A stretch of 55,842 nt of DNA from Saccoglossus kowalevskii (taxonomy: Eukaryota; Hemichordata; Enteropneusta; Harrimaniidae): contig NW_003151265.1 in the NCBI RefSeq assembly GCF_000003605.2, forward strand, positions 104,014-159,855. Direction: 5' to 3'. How positions within the stretch are numbered: position 1 is the stretch's first letter; every line of letters starts with the position of its first letter. Of the stretch, positions 33,901-55,842 are shown piece after piece. Under the pieces are notes generated by a model, which ran no database searches, had not been told where the DNA came from, and saw only the letters and a program-made list of their open reading frames with translations. The translations under genes and the position numbers were made by a program.

Positions 33901-36900
33901 TGAATAGCCTCACATTTATAACCAATGATTCTTTTTTGACAATCTGATTAAAATAACATCCTGGTTGGCTTATTTTTGTAAATTTTATTAGCTTCGCTGT
34001 CGACTTTGTCGAGCGGAGCTTATCATATGAGTGATTGTCTGTCTCCGTCGTCGTCCGTGTCAATGTTTTACTTTTTCGACTTCACCAAGTGACTTTCACA
34101 AACAAAACAATTCTTGCAGCAAAATAATTGTAACATCAAAAAATAATTAAAATAAATAATAACTATTGTAATAATTAAAAAAAAATATTTAAAAAAATGT
34201 AAGCCAACCAGAATCTTATTTTCAGATTGTGTCTTGAAAAGCCTCACACTTCTAGCCAAGTATTCTGTCTTAAATAGCTTTACATTTTCAGCCCAGTATT
34301 CTTTGAATAGTACTAGTTTCGTAGTCCAGTCCAGCAGTTTTAAATAGCATTTTTTGTTAAATTGCCTCCCTGTGGATGTGCACCATTTGCTCTCGGTAAT
34401 TAGTTGCAATTTACCCATAGCTCACATCATTTGATGAAATTAAAAATAATTTTTTTCTCTTTTGTAGTTTGATTTACTTGGCAAGACTCATCCGTACAAT
34501 CCATTGTGGGCACAGCTAGGGTAAGTATATGTATTCTTTGAAGATATATGGATATGTGTTCAGCTAGGCTGGCTTGTTCCCCTAGGTCTGCTCAGACTTT
34601 AATATGCTGACCTTGCGACCTTGTAAATAATTTGACTGTGTGCTGTTTCTGAGGTGTCTGACTAGTGACCACTTGCACTATCCCCTCATGATCTGTCTTT
34701 GTAACTAGATATATCTAGGTTTCAAACATATATTTATTTAGTAGAAAGTGTGTGTTTAGCTTCCACTATATTGCTAAAAAGGATTTTGATTATAAATTAT
34801 CAAATATGGGAAAATGGTGGTTTATTGAAATCTCCAGCATAGTCTAATTTGTGGGTCTGTCCACCTATTCCAGAAAGGCTAGTTTTACCTGAAATTGCTC
34901 ATAGATGATGAATTTTCCCTGCAAAATTTTGGGTGCAATATTTTACATATTTTTCTATAATTTCTTTGTCAATTTTAGACCAAATGAACATAATTTCATA
35001 CTGGCTACAGGTTTATTTTGTGAGCAGTGATGAGAGGTGTCTTAAGCCCTCAAATGGTGGTTAACTTAAATCTTGTGGGGAATTAACAATTTTTTTTTTC
35101 TCACAGGGATTTATACGGTGCTCTTGGAAATCCAATGAAAATGGTTAAAACAATCCTTGTTGGCAAACATTCTGAAGTGATTTGTACTTTATTGTACATT
35201 CTGAGTTATTTCATTCGATGTAGTGAAATTCATGAAAACATTGAGAAACGAAAACCAATTTTTGAAAACGACATGCTGGGGAGGGATACACCATTATTGG
35301 AAGAAAATCTTGATTTTGGCGACTCTGAGTTTGTACTTGTAACCCAAAGAAAGCCAGGTGAAGCAAACCCGTTTATGGATAGTGTGGAGTCTGTTGTAAC
35401 GCAACATGAGTTTAAAGACAGTCAGGAAAGAAGCGTTGAGCAGACGGAGCCTGCACATCAAGGACTTAACAGTGATGAGCAGGACAACCAAGATCAAGTG
35501 ATACAAACATGTTGCTATGACAACAATGTGAATGCTGTTTTGGAGAAAAAGGTTGAGAGCATAGGAAAAGATGCCCTTGAAGAGTATGAACAATTGAGAA
35601 AAGAATGTGATTATTCTGCAAATTCTGAACAAATCTGTGATAAGCGAACTACTATGCCTTGCAAACTGAAGGAATCCTGCTCGGTCGTTAATAGAAATCA
35701 GGGTGATGCTTGCAGTGGTGGTGTAGAAAAAAATAATTTACAAACTTATTCACCACGTAATGGGTACAAGATTCAAGAGTCTCCTGTTGAACATTTGCAA
35801 TTGAAAGTGGAACAATTAATCGCTGTGGGAAAATCAGCGGTAACTGCTTCTGAGCATAGAATTACACAAGTTGTCAAAAATAAGGCAAAATGTGAGTGCA
35901 GTTCTAAAGATGAAAGGACACAAATTGTTAATCAGAGAGACTGTACAGACACATACTGTGCAAAATGCAATAATTCAGTGGATGATAAAGCTTCAAATAG
36001 CAGTAAAACAGACTCTGAAGTTAGCATTCCAGTTGCACAGCGAGCTTTTCTGCGACTCGCTTCTCAAGAAGGCAGCTCAAGTATGTTCGATGAATATTTT
36101 GATGAAAATTTGGAATGTGACGAACCTTATCCAAGTAATTTACAGAAATGCATTTCTTTAAAAACAACATCTCAGGAAGAAATGAATGAAATCTTGGAGG
36201 ATATCTCATTTGACGGGAATAATGCAAATGAAGGTGTTAATAAGGAGCCGCTTAATTTGCGTGGAGAGGAAAATCGGGCAACTATAATATCTGATGGATT
36301 ATCACAGTGCCAAAATCCTCCTACAGAGTCAGACAATTTGAAAAGCTGCAAAGAAACCAGCACAGACAGTCTTGATACAGGTCCAACTGAAAAGAAAACA
36401 CAGGAGGACACCGTGCAATATAAAGTAACACCCATGAATCATAATATGAAAGCTAATGTTAGGCCCCGGACTCTGGATTATCACCAACCAGAATATAATG
36501 CACCCCGTAATCTGCTTAGAATGATATCTACTACATCTACCTGTACAACAGCCAGTGAGTTTGATCCATTCGGAAACCCAGAAGAGTTACCTTTGCCAGG
36601 GTAAGAGTTTGTCAAGAATACGATAACTTGTTTTAAGAAATATCTATCATTTAAGATGTTCAGTAAAAAAAAGTTGAAATACCGTAAACCGCTGTCATTT
36701 TGCAAGAGACATTTTTTTGTGAATTACACAAGTCAATGAAAAATTGTGAATTTTGTAGTAATGAAAATGTCAGTGACTTTCGTAAAATGTTGTCTTCATT
36801 AATGCTATAAAATCCTGAAATCGTAAAGATTTCTGGTAGTGAAAATTATATGGTTTGCAGTAAGGTGTGGAATTTGAGAACCTGGCTGATTTCTAACTAT

Positions 36901-38889
36901 AATAATATTTAGGACCCTGTCAAACATAAACAAAGAGCCTAGACATATACAAAGTTTGAGGAAAGTTTTGTGTCATGTGACTTTATTGATTTGTCAAAGT
37001 TATGTTGTGAAGAATGGGAAAAAAACAATAATATCTCTCTAGTGATAAGTTTTAAGTGAAAAATAATGTGGTCTAGAGTAGAATGCATAACAGTGTGCAA
37101 CAATAGTTGACTTATCTATTCCTGGAATCTTGTATCGAGATAAAAGTGCCTTATAGTCCAAAAAAAAAAAAGTTTGAGGAAAGTCAAAACAAGACTGGGT
37201 AGATTAGGTTTGGAGAATGATTGAGAAAGAAATTATGATGAAAAGAGATTTTTTGTGGTGGATGATTGTAAGAAAAACATCTTGTGGAGCATGCATGTAT
37301 GAAGATGACTTATTAGAAATAAAAAAAAGAAAGATGACTTATTAGAAATTCATTAACCCTAATTGTACCAGCCCCATAGAGATGATTTAAAAGATTAGGA
37401 TTAATGTTGCAGTGATGAGGATTGCATAGAGCAAAGCGATCTTCTTAGCAAGTGAAGTTTAGTGTTTCGCTAAAATTAAGAAGTATCTTCTACAGAGCTT
37501 CCCTTATTTTGGCCCGGTGTACCATGTGATTAAAATTTATTGCATTTTGCAAGAAAAATATATTGTTAATGAAAATGTGTGTGTTTTGTTTGTAGGACTG
37601 ATCGGTTGGCATCAACAGTGCAAAGTCAGTCGCGATATGAGAAGAACTTTGGTCGTTCTTTGTTGGGTGGTTACTCCTCAAAATACTTGCCAGATTTTGC
37701 TTTGCATGGAACTCCAGAGATTGATAAGAAGCGAGTAATAGACGATCTTAAGATTTCAGTTCAGGTACGGGAAAGATATTGAGATATTTCCATAAATTAA
37801 AGCGCCCCAGTCATCACACTATGCAAATTCAGATATTGTTGACTTTGCATGGGACCCAGATCAAATAACGATGTTGTGAGATGACCGCACTGATTTAACA
37901 AACAGTGATTAGAGAATATTTCCTCTCTTTTGTTCATGTTAAATTGAATCTAAACATGTATTCAAAATGACTCAAATTATCACCACAAGGACATGTCTAC
38001 CCTCTGTGAATCTTCTACTTAGCAATGATAAAATAAGTTTATTTTCAAAACACTTACATCACGTTTATGGCCATTGATGTGAATTCTACTTTGTTATGTG
38101 TTTTTTTCTTTGTAGAATTCAGTGCTGGATGAACCCATTTATGAAGCCCTATGCATTGTGGCTGACACCGAAAACTGGAGTGTTGAATTGCTCTCCAGTA
38201 AGAATACACAACCAAACCCTGAGAAACCCAGGAATAATTCTGTCATGATGTCTAGCCTTGTGCATCGCTTACTGAAGTCTGTTTGTAAACTCTCAGAGCT
38301 GAAAATGTCAGCAGAATTTGTAAGTATTGTTTTTGAGTGTCACCTGTAATAGTCAAATCATCATCATGTTGTAGTGGTGTCACAGGAAACAGGATGCAAC
38401 GTTTGTCTTGTTTCATTCCTAGTTCCTGGTTTTGTTTTGTGTGTTTTTATCCCTGGCACTTTGCCTGCAGGGATTATAGTGGCTACCATTGTCCATCAAA
38501 TCTGTTCATGCTCAGTCATATTAGGAGCACTATTGCAGATAGAGACATTCAACCAGGACTTGTAATAAAGATGTCGGGGAATCTGCCATCTCTGATAGCT
38601 TACTAACAAACAAAAATTAAAATTAGCAGCAACCTATTCTTGTTTCTCACAAATAACTGCCTTTATCTGATTTATTCTCTAGTGCATCACTCACCTTGAG
38701 GATAAGCTGCAAGAAATTTACTTCAAAAGTATCGCCTTAGCAGAATATTTACGTCTTAATCCTCATTATCAACCGAAAGAACTGTCAGCGGTTCTTGGTG
38801 TGAATGCAGAAGATATTCCACTGTTACTTGGTGTCACATGTGTCCATTCATCGTTTGCTAGTTTTGGGTTCATCAATGGCACACATTAA
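24849..38889 (+). CDS. FNIP: Folliculin-interacting protein FNIP1/2 (15 coding exons, complete)
   Basis: Fifteen exons with GT-AG junctions and continuous phase give 1,175 aa, close to human FNIP1 (about 1,166). FNIP partners folliculin on lysosomes, where the complex acts as the GAP for RagC/D and so controls TFEB/TFE3 phosphorylation; it also binds AMPK and Hsp90. Family landmarks occur in order: [13 protein letters not shown] (longin part), [86 protein letters not shown], an LIR-like SEFVLVT (F at 560), FDEYF (812-816), [25 protein letters not shown] and LQEIYFKS. The ATG at 24849 (aaaATGGCG) has a far stronger context than the in-frame ATG nine bases upstream. It is transcribed toward the converging DDX46. 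Confidence 0.97.
25535..26026. mobile_element. Foldback-type element flanked by a 14-bp direct repeat (FNIP intron 1)
   Basis: The left arm starts near 25537 with CTAGACATCTCGACCC and carries several CTCGACCCA words. The right arm ends GGGTCGAGATGTCTAG near 26024. The arms match inversely over about 80-100 bp. CTCGAAAACAAGAT (25521-25534) and CTCGAAAACAACAT (26027-26040) flank it as a 13/14 direct repeat, a possible target duplication. No coding sequence. Confidence 0.7.
26266..26478. mobile_element. Mariner-like MITE, about 42-bp TIRs (FNIP intron 1)
   Basis: The left end TACTGTAGAATACTTTATTT and the inverse right end (AAATAAAGTATTCCACAGTA) pair over about 42 bp with a few mismatches. Element size 213 bp, no coding capacity. 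The repeated TTTTCGCT/AGCGAAAA words belong to the arms. Confidence 0.75.
27480..27600 (+). CDS. FNIP: FNIP exon 2: start of longin domain
   Basis: Residues 30-70, containing [16 protein letters not shown] and LIFDSKSV. The acceptor TGCTAATAG ends at 27479 and the donor GAG|GTGAGT starts at 27601. The long first intron (2.5 kb) holds two inverted-repeat elements. Confidence 0.95.
28291..28455 (+). CDS. FNIP: FNIP exon 3
   Basis: Residues 71-125, starting [14 protein letters not shown] and running into a Ser/Asn/Pro-rich low-complexity stretch. Phase 0 at both ends; donor CAG|GTAAGG. Confidence 0.93.
28749..28912 (+). CDS. FNIP: FNIP exon 4
   Basis: Residues 126-179 plus two bases of codon 180. 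It includes [13 protein letters not shown] and [12 protein letters not shown], the strongly conserved longin core of FNIP. The donor is AAAT|GTAAGT. Confidence 0.95.
29405..29635. mobile_element. Mariner-like MITE, perfect 16-bp TIRs (FNIP intron 4)
   Basis: ATACTGTAAAACATGT at 29405-29420 is exactly inverted at 29620-29635. The outer TA and the TACTGTA start resemble the element at 26266. 231 bp, no coding frame. Confidence 0.8.
29906..30003 (+). CDS. FNIP: FNIP exon 5
   Basis: Residues 180-212 plus one base. A Ser/Thr-rich poorly conserved linker ([14 protein letters not shown]). The acceptor is GATTATAG and the donor ATTG|GTAAGT. The phases fit exons 4 and 6. Confidence 0.85.
30290..30600 (+). 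mobile_element. Degenerate Helentron-like core repeats (FNIP intron 5)
   Basis: Two decayed units of the family core are visible: AACCATCAGC, AAATGTACCTT and GGCTAGCCGAATTGCTT, then TTACTAGCCAAATTGCTTTG and ATATGTAGG. The termini cannot be found. An old copy. Confidence 0.5.
30703..30792 (+). CDS. FNIP: FNIP exon 6 with DSGIARS motif
   Basis: Residues 213-242 plus one base, ending DDDSGIARS. In vertebrate FNIP1 this serine/arginine island lies in a phosphorylated regulatory loop. The acceptor is TTTACAG and the donor TCTT|GTAAGG. Confidence 0.93.
30858..31440 (+). mobile_element. Old Helentron-like copy (FNIP intron 6)
   Basis: It starts with TAGCTCCACTGTCAACAAAG, a mutated form of the family 5' hairpin. 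Diverged core units follow (AAATGTACCTTGGGTGG, GAATATTCCTGTCATTTTTA). It lies directly upstream of the intact copy at 31574. Confidence 0.6.
31574..32561 (+). mobile_element. Complete Helentron/HINE-like element, 988 bp (FNIP intron 6)
   Basis: The 5' end TAGCTTCGCTGT (31574-31585) is the inverse of ACAGCGGAGCTA at 32527-32538 with one mismatch, giving subterminal inverted repeats. The 5' end also folds as a hairpin around TCGAC-TTT-GTCGA. Five core units follow; the marker TCGACTTCTTG falls at 31793, 31950, 32107, 32264 and 32424, a 157-bp period. The 3' hairpin CAGCC-GATA-GGCTG lies at 32542-32555. There is no open frame, so it is non-autonomous. Confidence 0.8.
32659..32831 (+). CDS. FNIP: FNIP exon 7: serine-rich regulatory loop
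   Basis: Residues 243-300, very rich in Ser and Asn, with the conserved [13 protein letters not shown]. Basic residues precede several serines, so it is a plausible kinase target. The donor is GTA|GTGAGT. Confidence 0.93.
33092..33301 (+). CDS. FNIP: FNIP exon 8: start of DENN-like middle domain
   Basis: Residues 301-370, with [11 protein letters not shown] and [16 protein letters not shown], a hallmark of the family. Phase 0 at both ends. Confidence 0.97.
33410..33582 (+). CDS. FNIP: FNIP exon 9
   Basis: Residues 371-427 plus two bases, with [20 protein letters not shown] and LCDKFMKQL. Only 108 bp of intron separates it from exon 8. Confidence 0.97.
33744..33861 (+). CDS. FNIP: FNIP exon 10
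   Basis: Residues 428-467, with [20 protein letters not shown]. The acceptor follows a long T tract. The next intron contains a truncated 5' end of the Helentron-like family. Confidence 0.97.
33989..34083 (+). mobile_element. Truncated 5' end of the Helentron-like family (FNIP intron 10)
   Basis: TAGCTTCGCTGT and the following hairpin, CATATGAGTGATTG and CCGTCGTCGTCCGTGTC blocks are near-identical to 31574 onward, then similarity stops at 34083. Inverted CTGGTTGGCTTA (33961) and TAAGCCAACCAG (about 34200) bracket it, and diverged ~35-bp repeats lie on both sides. Confidence 0.7.
34468..34520 (+). CDS. FNIP: FNIP exon 11
   Basis: A 53-nt exon, residues 468-484 plus two bases: [18 protein letters not shown]. 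Too short to show as an open frame. It is fixed by the acceptor TTTTGTAG, the donor CTAGG|GTAAGT and conservation. Confidence 0.97.
35107..36600 (+). CDS. FNIP: FNIP exon 12: large exon with disordered loop
   Basis: 1,494 nt, residues 485-982 plus two bases. It opens with conserved [19 protein letters not shown] and YFIRCSE. A long acidic, Ser/Glu-rich loop follows, carrying the LIR-like SEFVLVT (F560), a C747-E-C749 pair, CAKC and FDEYF (812-816). Only 28 CpG occur in the exon. Confidence 0.97.
36680..36862. mobile_element. Possible MITE (FNIP intron 12)
   Basis: The left end TACCGTAAACC and the inverse right end (GGTTTGCAGTA) agree at 9 of 11 positions. Inner sequence is AT-rich with GTAATGAAAATGTCAGTGA-like words. 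TIR start resembles the elements at 26266 and 29405. Weakly supported. Confidence 0.4.
37596..37764 (+). CDS. FNIP: FNIP exon 13: C-terminal domain begins
   Basis: Residues 983-1039, with [20 protein letters not shown], almost invariant in FNIP1/2. The donor CAG|GTACGG is slightly weaker than average. Confidence 0.97.
38116..38319 (+). CDS. FNIP: FNIP exon 14
   Basis: Residues 1040-1107, with [19 protein letters not shown] and [12 protein letters not shown]. Phase 0 at both ends; donor TTT|GTAAGT. Confidence 0.97.
38683..38889 (+). CDS. FNIP: FNIP exon 15 and stop
   Basis: Residues 1108-1175 and TAA at 38887-38889. [19 protein letters not shown] matches the family C-terminus. The last ten residues ([11 protein letters not shown] end) differ from the vertebrate tail. 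Confidence 0.95.
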   Translation, partial: CITHLEDKLQEIYFKSIALAEYLRLNPHYQPKELSAVLGVNAEDIPLLLGVTCVHSSFASFGFINGTH

Positions 38890-39536
38890 AAGTCAAGTGA
38901 GATCATGGTGTTATCTCAAAAGTACAGAAGAAAGTTTATGTGTTTATCAACACTAGAGGGCACTCTGTCATAGAATGGAATTGTGAACTATTTTATGTGG
39001 ACTTCCACTAAAAACATTTATCAGTCAAGCAAGTCTCCAGCTCAACCATCAATGGAAAATTTTATTTCTGCCCCTATAATGTAAACTTTACAATGGTTGG
39101 ACAAAATATGTTTGCAGAATTTTGAAGTGATTGATTTTTTTCACTCAATTATCAGTGAGCAGTAAGTTGGACACGTTTCATACTTCCTGGAGTCAACCAT
39201 CATGTTGCACTTTGTGCACAGACTGGACTCCTTTTTGACACATACTTGAAAGATTAATTACCCTGGTACTGGTAGGGGTTATCCTGGTTACCAGTGTACG
39301 TTCATACAGAGTCATATCAAGAGCACTATAATAATTGTAGATAGAAACATTCACGCAGTGTTATATTGAAGACATTTCACACCAGATCTTAACATATTTA
39401 ATGGCCATATATGGTCATGCGACCTTATTAAAAATGCAAAAATTGCTTATGTCAAAAAATGCCAAGGGATCTGCCATCTCTATGGTTTTCTTGTGTTATT
39501 ATTTAAACAGTTATAAAATTAAGAAAAGTGAATTTA

Positions 39537-39542
39537 AATAAA
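39537..39542 (+). terminator. Candidate proximal poly(A) signal of FNIP
   Basis: AATAAA about 650 nt after the stop codon, followed by a GT-rich stretch (TTTCTGTACATGTGTCC) 50 nt on. It lies just before the repeat block. Confidence 0.45.
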
Positions 39543-39589
39543 ACATAGTTCACTCAGGAAGCTCGTTAGTCCCTGTTAGGACACGTTTG

Positions 39590-40215
39590 ATTTCTGTACA
39601 TGTGTCCAATCACATTCAAACTTAACATACATATGCACATCCATTTGTTTCACAATCCGATTCCGGGTGATCGTTTTTATATTGAGAATTCATCAAAATC
39701 AAATCTTGATTGTGTGTGGACAGATTTTGTTCAAACTTGGTACAAATGCAAGTCATTTTGTTCCTGAGATCGGATTCAAAATGGTTTGCTGGTAGCCATC
39801 TTGTTTTAGCAAATTTGGTCCCATCGTTAAATCTCAGACAAAACATTTTCAAACTTTAGATATACATCATGTCACACATGTGCATATTTATTAATTTGGT
39901 ATTATAATTCAAGATAGCCAAATTGGGGTTGTTTTTATATAATGGTAAAAATTCATAGAAATCAAGCATCTCTGCCATGCATGGACTGATTTTGGTCTAA
40001 CTTGGTACAATGTACATTGAACTTTATGGCACCTTAATGTATGTCACTGTCATTTTGAACTCAAAGTGGCCGACTGGTGGCCATTTTTTTGTTGAATGCA
40101 GTTTTTGAGCCATATCTCTGACTTCAGTGTGTTGATTTACACCGTTTGATATTGGTCCCCTGTCGTCACTGCATAATGGTAAACACACAAAAGATGCATA
40201 ATGCAACAGCCTCTG
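39590..40215 (+). repeat. Two diverged tandem units of about 265 bp
   Basis: ACTTGGTACAA recurs near 39735 and 40000. Each unit ends with a GGTAGCCATCTTG or GGTGGCCATTTTT word. Similar words (AACTTTGATACAAATCGG, GTCGGCCATATT) fill the inside of the transposon at 20185-21820, and part matches 560-800. Confidence 0.6.
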
Positions 40216-41234
40216 CCCTCAAATATTATTCTATGTCTGTTGTCACATCAATCAAGACGTTTCAGAGCATATGACTAGTAATTTTACTCTTTTAACAAAC
40301 CTACTAGCGTTGATTTTGCATTAGAGGCCCATTGAAGTATTCTACAATTTGGAGTTTAAAGTATTGGTGGGGAAAGCAATCTAATCATTTTTCTGCTCCC
40401 TGAAATGATGTATTTAACACGCCATTGTTTGATTTTAGTATTTGGGTTCTGTAGGTTCTGTGCCAATTACTAATGTTTTTACATTTACTTTAGCGGGTAA
40501 TTTGCATAATTAGGTTTACAATTATTCAGCAAGCAAAATGGAGTAGCTTGTATTCAACCTCAGTTGTAATTGTCATGTGATGATTATTTAACCAGAAATT
40601 TACAAAAAGAAAAGCTTCTTTTCTATTTATTTACAAGAAGAGTATTTGTCATTATGACTTTGTATGAAAAGCCGACCAGGAACTGCCAAAAAATTGGCCA
40701 CAAGTGTGCATGTATAATTATATGTAGAGTATGTGTATTAGATCTCATCTACGCAATAAGACATAAACTTACGATTTTTTTGTTAAATGATTTCTCTCAC
40801 AATATTTCTGCATCAGATTAGTATGGACAGGATTTTATCAACATTCACGAGTATGAATGCAAATGCTGAGAAACTATTTTATGCTTTCATTTAATGTGTT
40901 AAAGAATCAACAAGCCTCAAGAAAAATTTAATTTTACTTTGTGCGCATATTCTGTATCAGTAGAATTGCACAATCTGTTAATAGCAAAATAAATGTACTG
41001 TAGGTATATATCAATATATATAAGGAGGGTTTTAACCTAATAACTGGAACAGAAGTAAATATTTTAAGACTAATGGCATTATATGTAATTCAGTATAGAC
41101 TTAGAAGTGCATGAGATTATAAAGTCAAACCCTTTAACATATATTTACCTCTAACATGTATGAATTAATTTATCTCTGTACATTAATTTCCTTGCTCATG
41201 TACTTGGGCTATGTAAATATTGTAAATAACATTT

Positions 41235-41240
41235 AATAAA
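41235..41240 (+). terminator. Candidate distal poly(A) signal of FNIP
   Basis: AATAAA followed about 25 nt later by GCATGTGTGTTATTTC, a good GU-rich downstream element. It would give a 2.4-kb 3' UTR ending near 41255. Confidence 0.6.
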
Positions 41241-41508
41241 AAACGCCAACTATTCATATTATTTGCATGTGTGTTATTTCACCAGACATCTACTATTTCA
41301 ACATAACCATGAAAAAAGCCTACAGGTACTCATAATTTGTCATGTATCACATAACTGTGAATTGGGAGCCAGGTAATCTGGATGTCAAGAGGACAGTATA
41401 CATTTTAAAAATCTCCACTTTATTGATCCACAGTACAAATGGTTTGAAAACAGTGAACTAAGTATGTGACCAACCAACTCACCCACAAGTAACTGGTTAA
41501 TTATTTTT

Positions 41509-41514
41509 TTTATT
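41509..41514 (-). terminator. Candidate poly(A) signal of DDX46
   Basis: TTTATT on the plus strand reads AATAAA on the minus strand. The minus-strand sequence just beyond it is strongly GT-rich (TTGTGGGTGAGTTGGTTGG, about 41470-41490). It would give a 3' UTR of about 0.85 kb. A second AATAAA lies at 41419-41424. Confidence 0.6.
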
Positions 41515-42346
41515 CAAAATTAAGAATATTTTGCACTCAATTTAACTTCGGGGGCAAGGGCAAGAATGATTTAACCATGCACATCATAAGCACTTACATT
41601 TCTATTTTGTAAATTAAACAATGAATTCGGAAAATGAGCAAATATAATCATAAAAAGGAATAGGTATGAAATTTCTTTCATTGTATTCAAAGTTTGAAAA
41701 GTTTACTTTCTCGGATCTGAAAAAACAAAACAAGTGATTCTGGTACAATACTTAATTGCAAATACTTTTCAAGGTGTTCGAGACAAAAAAGCATGAGAGA
41801 ATGCAACATATACACAGTCATAACAGAGGCTGCACCTGCAATGTTTCAAGAAGAAATTAGAAGTCCATCTTTGTCAGTTGAGGAAGAACTGTCAATCCTT
41901 TCCAGATGTTGCACCATGGCCATGTGACAAACAAACTATATTTAAAACAATGTAGTTTTACAAGATAATTTTGTATAAACAATCTACATGAAACCATGAT
42001 GGTTTACAATCGTGGTGGTTCACTAACTTCCATATGAATGCAACTATAACAGTTTATAATCTGCACAAGGTATACAACTGTGGCAATCTAAACTAATTTC
42101 ACAATAAACCCACCACGATAAAAACTGGGAATTGACAGCAATGAATGATGGAAGTGAATAGTGGACCACATAACCAGGAGTAGTATAAATGCATTTCTTG
42201 AGTAAAAATATTAGTGGGTACAATGCAGAAATAAAGAAAACTTAAAAACATGAAAAATCAGTTGTATAGTACGCTTCCATGCCATCAAATTTCATGTACA
42301 TATCCAGGTTAAAATCAAATATCCTGTAAAAACATCACGGCAGTGC

Positions 42347-55842
<13,496 letters not shown>

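Larger units (their letters stand above)
38890..41260 (+). other. FNIP 3' UTR and downstream flank
   Basis: No further coding exon follows the stop. The stretch contains three AATAAA signals (39537, 40988, 41235), diverged repeats at 39590-40215 and many ATTTA words. Whether the transcript runs past 39.6 kb is not decidable here. Confidence 0.5.

Overview
The window is nuclear DNA from an animal. It holds three intron-split genes with GT-AG splice sites, separated and invaded by many short repeats. A Dickkopf gene with both cysteine-rich domains points away from the fly and nematode models. Small tandem-repeat-cored transposons and TA-flanked miniature elements suggest a marine invertebrate, such as a mollusc or a hemichordate/amphioxus-like deuterostome. 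The species cannot be fixed from this sequence. No rRNA, convincing tRNA, CRISPR array or prokaryotic gene was found.

Layout. 1-503: right part of a tandem-repeat-cored transposon. 1397-2165: four tandem units of about 200 bp. 2446-2990: decaying 47-bp array. 2990-14200: gene-free, CpG-containing DNA with one miniature inverted-repeat element. 14205-18500: a Dickkopf-1/2/4 type secreted Wnt antagonist (+ strand, 3 coding exons, 214 aa, TATA plus initiator). 18500-24560: repeats, including a DNA transposon nested inside a dead LINE tail. 24560-41260: a complete folliculin-interacting protein gene (FNIP, + strand, 15 coding exons, 1,175 aa) with an E-box-bearing promoter. 41470-55842: DDX46/Prp5 spliceosomal DEAD-box helicase (- strand, 15 coding exons present, about 712 C-terminal residues; the N-terminus lies beyond the window).

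The three genes serve different processes: Wnt signalling, lysosome/mTORC1/TFEB signalling, and U2 snRNP assembly. They are neighbours rather than an operon. FNIP and DDX46 converge tail to tail with about 0.2-0.3 kb between their predicted poly(A) signals. In human, FNIP1 and DDX46 share 5q31 and DKK2 and FNIP2 share 4q, so this linkage may be ancient.

The most interesting signals are as follows. (1) A Helentron/HINE-like element family has about 157-bp core repeats, 12-bp subterminal inverted repeats and a 3' hairpin whose loop varies only as GANA. (2) FNIP keeps an LIR-like SEFVLVT motif but lacks the cysteine cluster that follows it in human FNIP1. (3) Two CACGTG boxes, one a perfect TCACGTGA, lie just upstream of FNIP. 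(4) A DDX46 exon end with its splice donor is triplicated in tandem. (5) CpG content contrasts sharply between DKK and FNIP coding sequence.
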